Assembly: GCF_004295665.1 (NCBI RefSeq)
Contig: NZ_CP034759.1
Span: 1,178,001 to 1,242,000, forward strand
Reading direction: 5' to 3'
Source of the DNA: Litorilituus sediminis
Lineage (GTDB): Bacteria; Pseudomonadota; Gammaproteobacteria; Enterobacterales; Alteromonadaceae
Length of the DNA stretch: 64,000 nt
The notes under the pieces were generated by a model. It was not told the origin of the DNA and searched no databases. It worked only from the letters and a program-made list of their open reading frames with translations. Each line of letters starts with the position of its first letter. Within the stretch, counting starts at the first letter, position 1. Shown piece after piece: positions 56,051-64,000 of the stretch. A program made the position numbers and the translations under genes.

Positions 56051-58164
56051 CTTTCTTCTTGCTTAACAAAGATTTCTTTGAACATGCCTACAACCTTAGC
56101 CACGGTCGTTGATTTTACGTGGCGGGTATCTTCTTCCCAAGCATCTTGAATACATTCAGTCACTAGCTCATAACTAGGTAAGTAGTACATATCTTCATTA
56201 CTGGCAACCAGTTGATCTGCCGCGACTCTCAGCACTGACTTTGAATGACAATTCGCGCTAATGATGTGCTGTTCATCTGCCCTACCCGTTGCTAAAAACG
56301 GAATCGGAGATACGCTAATTATCAGCTTAAAATCAGGGTTGTGAGCTTTAATAATGTCATAAAAGCGTTGGATATTAGCAACGTTTTCTTCCACCGTTAG
56401 CGTTCTATGCTTCACCATGTGGTACATGTTTTCTCGTGGGTTACGAGACATTACCGTACCGTCTTGTAGCTGCCAGCATTCATTTAACCCTAACGTCACC
56501 ACAAATACCTTACAACGTAGAAATGCTTGTTTAACTGCATCAATATGTTGCTCATAATCAGCCAAATAGGCTTCCGGTGAATTAAAGACAACATTCTCGC
56601 GATAAGGATCTAAATAATGTCCCGTTGGCGATTGAAATAACAATTTATTAAAGCTTCTTTGACCGAATGCCTTCTCCGCCAACTGACAAAAGCTTGGCGT
56701 ATTAAATAAAATGCCATAGTTAGCACAAAATTTGGCGATAGTATCGCCAGGTTGATAACCATCTACTTGCACTCCTGAATAAGGGTTGTCATTACGCTCG
56801 GTAATGACATAGTTATAGCCTTCTTGCTGAAAATACTTTGCTATTTCAAAGGCAAAACAACTACCCGCCGAGCCTATTGGCGTATCCATATCCATAATGG
56901 GGTGCTTTTTAACAAAGGGCAGCATATCAAACTTAGATTGTGGGTACTTTTCATGACTAGGGTTAGGCCAAAATACTGCAAGTGGATCTGGCTTATTGTT
57001 AACAGCGTAACGACCAATGCTGTCAATAACCGTTTTTTCATAGTCAGCAAGATCAGATAGAGCAGATAACCATCGTGGCTCCATCACTTGCTCAGCAGAT
57101 AATTGTGCTAAAATCACCTTTTTAACATAACGCATTAACGCGAAAACGGTTTCACATTCGCTTAAGTTAGGATCTTGTCGTTGAATATGCTTAGCAACAA
57201 AGACCGCCGTTGATAAATCTTTAATGATATTGGCTAGCAAAAATTCAACATGCTCAAAGTTTTCCACTTGATAACCAAGTGCTACTTCAATATGAGCTTG
57301 GCGCTTTTTACTTTGTAATGTGATTCGCTTGCTTATATCAGCAAAGTCCCTAAAGTCTTGGCATTCATAGGCAGGAAAGAAAAACTCTTCCACCACTTTT
57401 TTCCAATGAACTTCACTCGGTAGTAAACAAAAGTTCAGCACATATCTTGGCTTGCCCACTTTAGGCGGCATAGCTCGATGAGCAAGTTGGTTAGGATTAA
57501 ATAATATGGTATCACCAGTATTTGGCTTAACCGACTGCGGGTTGAAGTTTATATCAAAATGTTGACATAACGGCGAAATATCTGTGCTTCTATCTTCCAT
57601 ATTATTAAACAAGTAACCCACTTTTTTCAGGGCATTACTTGCTTCAATATCTAGATAGCTGGTATCGCTACCATGTTCTTCATAACCATTTAAATAGGTA
57701 ATTACTTTTAAGTGGTTTTCAGGACCACCATCACAATGCCACTTTGTATAGTAATACTCTTGCTCATTGTGGTTTTCAACTTTATAAATTGACCACCAAA
57801 AAATACAGTATTCACTGTTAAAGTAAGAGCGAATTTGTTCATCTAAGGCATCATTAAAAACTTGGGGTAATAGTACTTCAAGTACCGAAGGGTGTTGAAT
57901 ACCAGTACTATTATTTTCATATTCCTCAATTAACGACTGACAAAGCTCAGGCGGAAAGTGATTTCTTAAAACATGGATATGATTATCAGCAAGTGGGGTT
58001 GCTATTGATTCTCTTTGATAAGCAGCACGTGCTCGTTGAATAGTGTCTTGATAACCAAACTGGTGTTCAAATAATTTGTATACTTCTTTATCGGCATTTG
58101 GCATTAAACCGTAGGTATAATCACCAACTACTAACTCTTCTTGTCGTAACTCATTTCCAGACAT
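56047..58164 (-). CDS. Fused 2OG-Fe(II) oxygenase-like and GSCFA domain protein
   Basis: A 705-residue two-part protein. The N-terminal part (about 60-250) has iron and 2-oxoglutarate signs: His143 and Asp145 in KWHCDGG, His229 in NQLAHRAMPP and Arg240 in GKPRYVLNF. The C-terminal part (about 400-700) is a GSCFA domain: GSAGSCFAFEIA (431-442), TLGLNECWQ and YYLPSYELV, a family with an SGNH-hydrolase-like look. A link helix region joins them. It follows maf, has GGGAG seven bases before the ATG and a sigma-54-like site upstream. The role is not known; hydroxylation and acyl transfer or hydrolysis on flagellin sugar are possible. Confidence 0.82.
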   Translation of the reverse strand: MSGNELRQEELVVGDYTYGLMPNADKEVYKLFEHQFGYQDTIQRARAAYQRESIATPLADNHIHVLRNHFPPELCQSLIEEYENNSTGIQHPSVLEVLLPQVFNDALDEQIRSYFNSEYCIFWWSIYKVENHNEQEYYYTKWHCDGGPENHLKVITYLNGYEEHGSDTSYLDIEASNALKKVGYLFNNMEDRSTDISPLCQHFDINFNPQSVKPNTGDTILFNPNQLAHRAMPPKVGKPRYVLNFCLLPSEVHWKKVVEEFFFPAYECQDFRDFADISKRITLQSKKRQAHIEVALGYQVENFEHVEFLLANIIKDLSTAVFVAKHIQRQDPNLSECETVFALMRYVKKVILAQLSAEQVMEPRWLSALSDLADYEKTVIDSIGRYAVNNKPDPLAVFWPNPSHEKYPQSKFDMLPFVKKHPIMDMDTPIGSAGSCFAFEIAKYFQQEGYNYVITERNDNPYSGVQVDGYQPGDTIAKFCANYGILFNTPSFCQLAEKAFGQRSFNKLLFQSPTGHYLDPYRENVVFNSPEAYLADYEQHIDAVKQAFLRCKVFVVTLGLNECWQLQDGTVMSRNPRENMYHMVKHRTLTVEENVANIQRFYDIIKAHNPDFKLIISVSPIPFLATGRADEQHIISANCHSKSVLRVAADQLVASNEDMYYLPSYELVTECIQDAWEEDTRHVKSTTVAKVVGMFKEIFVKQEES

Positions 58165-58218
58165 AATATCACTCCCAGTTTGATAATAACTTGACTACCT
58201 TAAGCTAAGTTAAGAGTA

Positions 58219-58234
58219 AGCAATAGTTATACCA
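58219..58234 (-). promoter_or_regulatory. Sigma-54-like promoter of the oxygenase-GSCFA gene
   Basis: The minus strand reads TGGTATAACTATTGCT: TGG and TTGCT with exact -24/-12 spacing, A at position 5 also matches. It lies 55 bp before the ATG, in the 111-bp gap after maf. The gene may thus be expressed apart from maf. Confidence 0.55.
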
Positions 58235-58275
58235 AAAAGGGAGTTCAATCTTAGTTACACCAAAATCAATCTTAG

Positions 58276-60435
58276 CTAATCATTCCACCAGTCTGCAGAG
58301 GTAATATGCGGGGTTAAATAATTTTCTTGATAATAACTTGGCGCTTCTGCCAGCAAGTTTTGATAATGCACAACCGCTTCATTAAAATCTTTAATGGCAG
58401 TATCTTCATCACTTGCCTCATATAAAATGCGCGTTAACATGGCTTGATAATGCAATAAAGTACCATCAAGCAATAGTGAGAAATGGGTATAAGGGCCTAC
58501 TTCTAATTTTGCCGCCTCTAACGATTGCTTTCTCAGCATTTCAACCCCTTGAGCAACGCTAGTAATAGGTTTAGCAATGATGTCAGCAAGCTGTTGACAG
58601 ATCTCTTTAAACTTAGCTACGTCAACTTTATCAATCACACGTTGATACAAGGCATAGTCTTTATCAAACCATGCTGAATGATGATATATATCATCAACTA
58701 AAGAGGCTTTATCTATGGAAGCACGCTCTGTTAGCTCAATAGTTCTAGCCGGTTGCGCATGGGCAATTTTAGCGCCGTCACTTAAATTAACACAGCGAAT
58801 ACCACTTCTTGACTGTAATAATTTTTCTATCATAGTGCGTGACATATTAAAAAAGTCATTACAGACAAATTCGCCACCAAAGTTACCCGGCACAGTAATT
58901 TGTGACTCTTCGGTAAAATAGAGCGACAAATCTTCGCCATTTTGATCATAGTAAATGCTTTTAGAACTATGGTGTTGACCGCCTTGTTTATGGCCTAAAT
59001 CAACACCAAACAAATAAAACTCTCTAAAGCCTAAAAAATACCCCATGGCAATCGCAGTATTTGAAACTGTTGGGTTAATATAAACCGTCGGTTCAAATAG
59101 CTCCTTACCCACTTCATCATTAACAATAATATCAGTAGATGGCTCTCTTGATTTAGGACACATAATTGCCCTATCAAATAACTTAAAGGTTTCTGGGTGT
59201 ACGGTGGAAGGCGCTAATAGCACATGCGATTTAATAAATTCAGCATCTCCGTACTCTTTAACCTTTTCAGCAACAGGAATAGTTCGCTCTTGCTCACAAT
59301 GAAAGTCGACCTTGATGCCATAATTTTTTAGTGCGCTCAGCGCCGAGCCACAACTGATAACAATGGCTTTATCTTGGTATTGTTTAATTAACTCTATGGT
59401 TTGATCTAATGAAGGACCATTGCCAACAACAAAAACTGGAATATTCTTATGCTTGTCATTATCTTGCGCAGACTTTTTCAGTAATGGCACATTTAATTTT
59501 AGGTTTGATAAGGTATGAGACAGTGACATAACACCGTCATCAAAAAAGCCCCAACCTTGAATCATTTCATAAAAGCGCGCTTTATATATGGATAATAAGG
59601 TTTCAATTGACGGCGATTGATAATGTACATAGCCAAAGGTCTTAACGACATCATAGCGACCATTTTGATATGTCTGATATAGCAAGTCGTCAAAAAATTC
59701 ATTATCTTGAATACCAAGAGACAGGTGTAAATTACACTTTTGACTGTCTAGGTATTCAAATATATAACGCCAATTGGCGGTATAAAGTGAGGCATAAAAT
59801 AAATCTAGCTCTGGTTCAATTAAATAAAGGTTATGAATCGTATGTTGTGCAATTAGCAACTCTAAATGATAGCCTAAACCAGCACCAAAAATGACTAATG
59901 AGCCTAGCGTGTTAGGTAGTCCTTTATTTGGCGAATTTTCAGCGTCAGTTCGACGATGAAGTACCTTTAGCACTTCATTTAAGTGCTTACTATGAATAAA
60001 GTTGCCTTTATTTTCCTCATTCATTTCAAAGGTTGAATGTGTTGATTGTGGTGACTTTTGATATTGCTCTAACTGAGCCGTTGCCATTAAGTAAGCAGGA
60101 TATTTATAAATATGCTGCTTGGTTTCTTCATCAAAAATATTGGCAAAGCCATCAACTATCTCAACAAAATAACGTGTTGGCTTATGATCTTTTATCACCT
60201 GATATATATCAGGAAAATACTCTTCAAAAGTGCTTAGATTTTCTTCAAACTGAGCTAACAACATATCTTCATTGCAAGCAAGCAATGACATTCTATCAGC
60301 AATGCGTTGCAGGTTTGCTTCGATATCATCACTGTGTAATTGGCCTTTTAGGCGCTGCTCAACCTGTTGTGCTTTTTGTTCTAGTTTTTCAATTTTAGCC
60401 ACAAGCTCAGCTTGTGTAGGTATAGATTTCGCCAC
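58276..60435 (-). CDS. maf: Motility-associated glycosyltransferase Maf (GTG start)
   Basis: Transfers nonulosonic acid from its CMP donor to Ser/Thr of flagellin. The 719-residue protein has a helical N-terminal region, a middle DUF115/MptE-like domain (PVFVVGNGPSLDQTIELIKQYQDKAIVISCGSALSAL, then FHCEQER) and a C-terminal helical domain, the known Maf layout. The start is GTG at 60435 with AAAGG nine bases upstream; the next ATG is 47 codons later. It follows the FliT-like gene by 58 bp and lies beside flagellin. Confidence 0.93.
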   Translation of the reverse strand: MAKSIPTQAELVAKIEKLEQKAQQVEQRLKGQLHSDDIEANLQRIADRMSLLACNEDMLLAQFEENLSTFEEYFPDIYQVIKDHKPTRYFVEIVDGFANIFDEETKQHIYKYPAYLMATAQLEQYQKSPQSTHSTFEMNEENKGNFIHSKHLNEVLKVLHRRTDAENSPNKGLPNTLGSLVIFGAGLGYHLELLIAQHTIHNLYLIEPELDLFYASLYTANWRYIFEYLDSQKCNLHLSLGIQDNEFFDDLLYQTYQNGRYDVVKTFGYVHYQSPSIETLLSIYKARFYEMIQGWGFFDDGVMSLSHTLSNLKLNVPLLKKSAQDNDKHKNIPVFVVGNGPSLDQTIELIKQYQDKAIVISCGSALSALKNYGIKVDFHCEQERTIPVAEKVKEYGDAEFIKSHVLLAPSTVHPETFKLFDRAIMCPKSREPSTDIIVNDEVGKELFEPTVYINPTVSNTAIAMGYFLGFREFYLFGVDLGHKQGGQHHSSKSIYYDQNGEDLSLYFTEESQITVPGNFGGEFVCNDFFNMSRTMIEKLLQSRSGIRCVNLSDGAKIAHAQPARTIELTERASIDKASLVDDIYHHSAWFDKDYALYQRVIDKVDVAKFKEICQQLADIIAKPITSVAQGVEMLRKQSLEAAKLEVGPYTHFSLLLDGTLLHYQAMLTRILYEASDEDTAIKDFNEAVVHYQNLLAEAPSYYQENYLTPHITSADWWND

Positions 60436-60493
60436 GACAAAAAACCTTTTGGAAAGTGAAAATGAAATGATAAATGCGCAACACGGGTAAAAG

Positions 60494-60826
60494 CTATCGA
60501 AAATTCGCTTGATATTGTTTTAGCGCATATTTATTTTTTGACTGCTGACTCGATTTCTCTAGCGTAGTTTGCTTACTATCACTAAGCAGCTTAATGGCAT
60601 TGGCATCAAACTGCAAAATCCACTGCAATAAGGCAATATAATCTTCTTTAGCCGCTTGCGTTACCACGGCTTTATCTTGGATAGTTTGTTCAAGTAAGAC
60701 GAGTAACTCTTGCCTTTGCTCGAGTAAGGTGCTGCATTGCGATATATCATCGTTGACTACCGCATTCGCTGCCTGCTGCGTTAGCTGCCTTACTTTATCT
60801 ATTTGCCTAGAAGTTACATCAGACAT
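60494..60826 (-). CDS. FliT-like flagellar chaperone
   Basis: A 110-residue helical protein, probably the FliD-specific export chaperone (FliT/FlaI group). Sequence identity in this family is low; support comes from size, all-helical Leu/Gln-rich sequence (CSTLLEQRQELLVLLEQ, EDYIALLQWILQFDANAIKLL) and place after fliS. It ends with a charged Gln/Lys tail. Confidence 0.75.
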   Translation of the reverse strand: MSDVTSRQIDKVRQLTQQAANAVVNDDISQCSTLLEQRQELLVLLEQTIQDKAVVTQAAKEDYIALLQWILQFDANAIKLLSDSKQTTLEKSSQQSKNKYALKQYQANFR

Positions 60827-60851
60827 TCAAGTTCAACTCTATTTGCTTAAC

Positions 60852-61277
60852 TTAAAGCTGTTGCTCTTTCTCGCGCAATAGCTTGTGGCCTTCAGCCTTG
60901 CTCTCTTCAGACATCTCTGCCCATGCATCTCTGAGCGGCTTAAGCAAGCCAATCACTTCATCTAAAATAGCAACATTTAACGTCGCACTGGCATTCATTA
61001 AACGATCGGCACAATACTCATATAAAGCATCAAAGTTTGCCGAAATTTGCGGTTGTGACTCTTTATCTAATGAAGCACGTAATGAATTAATGATATTCAC
61101 GGCTTTGGTAATTTTCTCTGCTTTAACGGTAAAGTCTTTGCGTTCAATCGCACCTTTAGCAAAGGCGATACTCTCTAAGGCACCATTAAATAACATTAAA
61201 ATAATTGTATGCGGCTCAGCAGCCAATAAGCTACTTTCTCTATTTACATTTTGGTAAGTTTTTAAATTCGTTCTCAT
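60852..61277 (-). CDS. fliS: Flagellin export chaperone FliS
   Basis: Binds the flagellin C-terminus before export. The 141-residue product has the family opening TYQNVNRESSLLAAEPHTIILMLFNGALESIAFAKGAIERKD and NFDALYEYCADRLMNASATLN. It lies between fliD (35 bp) and the FliT-like gene. Confidence 0.95.
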   Translation of the reverse strand: MRTNLKTYQNVNRESSLLAAEPHTIILMLFNGALESIAFAKGAIERKDFTVKAEKITKAVNIINSLRASLDKESQPQISANFDALYEYCADRLMNASATLNVAILDEVIGLLKPLRDAWAEMSEESKAEGHKLLREKEQQL

Positions 61278-61312
61278 AAGGTTTACCTCATCTAATAAAC
61301 TAACTACTGATA

Positions 61313-62677
61313 TTAATCATCGTTATTGCCAATTATATTTGCCAATGACGACTTCACATAATCTCCGGTAGCATTGTATTGGGCTATGGTTGCATCAAGC
61401 GCTGTAAAGCGTTTTCTTAATGTTTCCTCATAAGAGCGTAACCTTTGCTCTAAATCTTCCCATTCTTGGCTAATACCAGAGATCTGCTCATTTAGACTAG
61501 ACTCTCGTAAGGTTAAAACTCCGTCAGAATCTGTATAGGTGTCAATAAAAGCAGTCATTTGCGTTGCAATACCATCAGTAGAAGCAAATATCTCGCCAAC
61601 TTGATCTAAATTATTTTTTAATGCCGCAGTTAATCGCTCTTCACCACTGGGTAAAGAGGTAGTACTAAACGAACTAACTTCTAATTTACCTTCTTTATTT
61701 AACTCAATACCAATGTCACTTAACGACTCTAAATCACCTGTTAAGCCAGTCACACTATTAATCACAATGTCTGTTAACTGTTGCTTGACCTGACGCACAT
61801 TAGGATCAAATGCTAATCGGCCTAACTTAGGTGCACCTAAGCCAGTAATATTGTCCATTAAGGCATTAAAGCCATTAACAAACTCATCTATGAGTTCACG
61901 ACCATTGGCTTCATCCTGTGCAATAGTTAAAGTTGCCGGAGCGCCGACATTGACTTTCTTTGCTGTAATAGTGACATCTTCAATAAGGTTTTTAAATTCA
62001 TTAGTGTCTTTAATAACACGGTTACCATCAACCTCTATAATGGCATTCGTTGCTGATTGCTCAACAGTATTATTCGTGGAAATATTATCCAAAGAAGCAT
62101 CAGAGTTAGTCACCGTCAAATTATTGGCTAACCCTGTTATACTTGAGGTATAAATTAAATAAGAACCCGCATCACTGTTGATAATGTTAGCCGTTACACC
62201 AAAGTTACCTGACTGCTCATTAATCTTATCTCGAATTGCCGATAAGTCATCAGCACCATCAATGGCAACATCAAAAGTATTCGCTCCAGCTGTAAAGGTT
62301 AATGTTCCTGAGCCAACCGTGTCGGCAGAGCTAGTAAAGGAAGCAGACTTTTGCCGACTTCCTTGCGCTATTTGAAACACTTCAACTGCAAACTCACCAT
62401 TACTAGCAAAGCCGTTGGTGGTAACAGCTACATCTTCAGTGGATACACTGACCGTTTGCTGATTAAAGGCGTCATCTTTAGCTAACTTTTCCAGGGTAGA
62501 ATTAAAGGTTGATAAGGCGGATTTAAAGCTACCAATACCTGATAACTCTAAGGTTAGGCGCTCTTCTTTTTCTTGTAGGCGAATTTCTGTTGGAATTGCT
62601 TCAGCATCGATAAATGCCGTAACAAGCCCCTCTAAATCTATACCAGATCCTATACCTAATGAAGTTACACTAGCCAT
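61313..62677 (-). CDS. fliD: Flagellar hook-associated protein 2 (filament cap) FliD
   Basis: Cap that guides flagellin polymerisation. The 454-residue protein opens with SLGIGSGIDLEGLVTAFIDAEAIPTEIRLQEKEERL, the N-terminal FliD domain, and ends with the helical C-terminal domain (REEERL-type, EDLEQRLRSYEETLRKRFTALDATIAQYN). A 213-bp gap with a terminator separates it from fliC; no sigma-28 box was found there, so its own promoter is unclear. Confidence 0.95.
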   Translation of the reverse strand: MASVTSLGIGSGIDLEGLVTAFIDAEAIPTEIRLQEKEERLTLELSGIGSFKSALSTFNSTLEKLAKDDAFNQQTVSVSTEDVAVTTNGFASNGEFAVEVFQIAQGSRQKSASFTSSADTVGSGTLTFTAGANTFDVAIDGADDLSAIRDKINEQSGNFGVTANIINSDAGSYLIYTSSITGLANNLTVTNSDASLDNISTNNTVEQSATNAIIEVDGNRVIKDTNEFKNLIEDVTITAKKVNVGAPATLTIAQDEANGRELIDEFVNGFNALMDNITGLGAPKLGRLAFDPNVRQVKQQLTDIVINSVTGLTGDLESLSDIGIELNKEGKLEVSSFSTTSLPSGEERLTAALKNNLDQVGEIFASTDGIATQMTAFIDTYTDSDGVLTLRESSLNEQISGISQEWEDLEQRLRSYEETLRKRFTALDATIAQYNATGDYVKSSLANIIGNNDD

Positions 62678-62836
62678 AATTACTCCAACACTTACTCATT
62701 TAATAGTCTGCTATTTACTTAGCGACTTTGTTTATAGCAGCTAAACGCGTTTCAACTGTTCACCAATTCAATATTTATGCCAACCAAGGCTTTAATATTG
62801 ATGAAACAGCGCTACTACTATCATAGTTTTTTCAAA

Positions 62837-62864
62837 CAAAAAAGGCGACCTAATTTAGTCGCCC
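62837..62864 (-). terminator. Rho-independent terminator after flagellin gene
   Basis: GGCGAC (62844-62849) pairs with GTCGCC (62858-62863), with an 8-base loop. On the minus strand the stem is followed by six T. It lies 27 bp after the fliC stop and fits a strongly expressed monocistronic flagellin gene. Confidence 0.88.
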
Positions 62865-62890
62865 TTTCCCTGCACTGTGCGACTATTTAA

Positions 62891-63703
62891 TTATAGTAGC
62901 GATAATGCAATTTGTGGTTGCTGATTCGCTTGCGCTAACATTGAGCTAGCTGCTTGCTGTAATACTGAGTTACGAGCTAGTTGAGCTGATTCAGCCGCAT
63001 AGTCTGTATCTTCAATACGTGAACGCGATGCTGATACGTTCTCAGCAGCATTATCATTACTACGAATTACACTTGAGAAACGGTTTTGCTTCGCACCTAA
63101 ATCGGCACGGGTACTGTTTACCGTCGCAAGTACTGAATCTAAATCAGTAATACGTGATTGCGCGCCATCAAATGAAGTTAACGAGCCATCTGCACCGATA
63201 GTTGCTGAAGCGAAATCTTGGGTAATTGATACAGAGATTGTTTGACCCGCATCAGCACCGATTTGGAATTCAGCAGCATAGTTACCGTCTAATAAATCTG
63301 TACCACCGAAAGAGGCTTGAGTTGAAATACGCGTTAACTCTAACTCTAATTCAGTATACTCAGTGTTTAGTGCCACTAAGTCTGTTTCAGTGTTTGAACC
63401 ATTTGACGCTTGCACAGCTAAGGTACGCATACGTTGTACAGTGTTTGTGTACTCTTCTAAAGCACCTTCTGCGGTTTGCGCTAAAGAAATAGCATCATTA
63501 GCATTTCGTGAACCTTGATTTAAACCGTTAACTTGTGACGTTAAACGACTTGAAATTTGTAAGCCAGCCGCATCATCTTTAGCACTATTGATGCGCTTAC
63601 CAGAAGACAAACGTTGATAGCTAGTATTTAACTCATTGGTTGAATTTGCTAATTGACGCTGTGAGTTTAATGAAGCGATATTACTGTTTACACTTAAGGC
63701 CAT
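62891..63703 (-). CDS. fliC: Flagellin FliC
   Basis: Filament subunit and probable target of Maf. The ATG at 63703 has AAGGAAAG just upstream and gives 270 residues starting ALSVNSNIASLNSQRQL; the frame extends 13 codons further without support. The D0/D1 domains are conserved at both ends (RLSSGKRINSAKDDAAGLQIS; DTDYAAESAQLARNSVLQQAASSML...ALSLL). The central region is short and Ser/Thr-rich, typical of polar flagellins and open to O-glycosylation. A sigma-28 box lies 70 bp upstream. Confidence 0.97.
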   Translation of the reverse strand: MALSVNSNIASLNSQRQLANSTNELNTSYQRLSSGKRINSAKDDAAGLQISSRLTSQVNGLNQGSRNANDAISLAQTAEGALEEYTNTVQRMRTLAVQASNGSNTETDLVALNTEYTELELELTRISTQASFGGTDLLDGNYAAEFQIGADAGQTISVSITQDFASATIGADGSLTSFDGAQSRITDLDSVLATVNSTRADLGAKQNRFSSVIRSNDNAAENVSASRSRIEDTDYAAESAQLARNSVLQQAASSMLAQANQQPQIALSLL

Positions 63704-63772
63704 AATACTTTCCTTTAATCTGTTGCTAAATATAATCGTCAAATGACAACGATATATCTTGTTCTATTGACT

Positions 63773-63800
63773 TTATCGACCTGGTTAAGAAAAGCTTTAG
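63773..63800 (-). promoter_or_regulatory. Sigma-28 (FliA) promoter of flagellin gene
   Basis: The minus strand reads CTAAAG, 14 bases, then GTCGATAA. This is the FliA consensus TAAAG-N14-GCCGATAA with one mismatch (GTC for GCC). It lies 70-97 bp before the fliC ATG. Confidence 0.9.
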
Positions 63801-63885
63801 ACTTTTTTTAATTTATTTTTAATAAATCGCAAGTTTGGAAAAGATGGTAGCTAGCTCTGTTGCTCTCTAGCTAATACATGAGGCT

Positions 63886-63916
63886 TTAAAAACAAAAAAA
63901 GCCAGAAACTGGCTTT
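63886..63916 (-). terminator. Rho-independent terminator upstream of fliC
   Basis: AAAGCCAG (63898-63905) and CTGGCTTT (63909-63916) form an 8-bp stem with a 3-base loop, followed on the minus strand by TTTTTTTGTTTTT. It terminates the gene that enters from the right edge and isolates the fliC promoter. Confidence 0.88.
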
Positions 63917-63950
63917 AGTATTTAACATATACAGTGTTGTGATTTATTGC

Positions 63951-64000
63951 TTATACATTCTCATCGAGAAACAAACCGGTTTTGCTAGTGATCTGCTCTT
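63951..64000 (-). CDS. C-terminal end of an unidentified flagellar-region gene, partial
   Basis: On the minus strand the open frame reads EQITSKTGLFLDENV and stops with TAA at 63951. Only 16 codons are inside the window. A terminator follows 35 bp later. The ending resembles the tail of FlaG-like proteins that lie beside flagellin genes, but this is weak evidence; a second flagellin or another late gene is not excluded (flagellins end in a different motif). Confidence 0.4.
   Translation of the reverse strand, partial: EQITSKTGLFLDENV

Noticed and set aside
62672..62687. -24/-12-like spacing TGGAGTAATTATGGCT at fliD start
   Set aside because: It overlaps the fliD ATG and lacks TTGC, so it cannot be the fliD promoter.

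Overview
The window is about 40% G+C and looks like the chromosome of a marine gammaproteobacterium of the Alteromonadales, most like Colwellia or Thalassotalea. This placement is inferred from base composition, from a polar-flagellum gene order shared with Vibrio, Shewanella and Pseudomonas (flrABC, flhF-flhG, parC-parP) and from protein style; no database search was run. No rRNA, tRNA, insertion sequence, integrase or CRISPR array was seen, and no gene-free stretch exceeds 300 bases.

Layout. (1) 1-2881, minus: a truncated RND efflux permease and its lipoprotein adaptor. (2) 3051-7024, minus: hpf, then ribH-nusB-thiL-pgpA and mlaA (housekeeping). (3) 7157-21569, minus: flhA-flhF-flhG-fliA-cheY-cheZ-cheA-cheB-motC-motD-parC-parP-cheW-DUF2802, probably one long operon read from a sigma-54 element before flhA. 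(4) 21643-29592, minus: fliK-L-M-N-O-P-Q-R-flhB, preceded by three 18-bp tandem repeats, two of which hold an intact sigma-54-like core. (5) 29804-35755, minus: fliE-F-G-H-I-J behind a sigma-54 element. (6) 35985-40180, minus: the regulators flrA, flrB and flrC; flrB has a sigma-54 element and flrA an extended -10. (7) 40425-40733, plus: a small unknown gene. (8) 40970-56050, plus: a nonulosonic-acid (pseudaminic-type) flagellin glycan locus. (9) 56047-63703, minus: flagellin (fliC, sigma-28 promoter), fliD, fliS, a FliT-like gene, the Maf flagellin glycosyltransferase and a 2OG-dioxygenase/GSCFA fusion. The last bases hold the end of one more minus-strand gene.

How it works together. FlrA would start the cascade. 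FlrB/FlrC with sigma-54 would drive hook-basal-body and export genes, and FliA the flagellin. FlhF/FlhG set polar placement and number, and ParC/ParP place the chemotaxis array at the same pole. PseB, PseC, PseG, PseI and an SpsF-type cytidylyltransferase build and activate a nonulosonic acid, which Maf would place on flagellin.

The most unusual part is the tailoring set around that sugar: three formyltransferase-fold proteins with different changes in the active site, a PIG-L deacetylase, a DUF4910 zinc-hydrolase-like protein, a WbpG/HisH/HisF ammonia-transfer triad, an aldo/keto reductase, a class III aminotransferase and a GNAT. Sigma-54-like elements lie before pseB, before the amidotransferase block and before the dioxygenase-GSCFA gene, so sugar tailoring appears wired into flagellar timing. 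The final sugar structure is not known from sequence; a nonulosonate carrying formyl and/or amidine groups is the working hypothesis.
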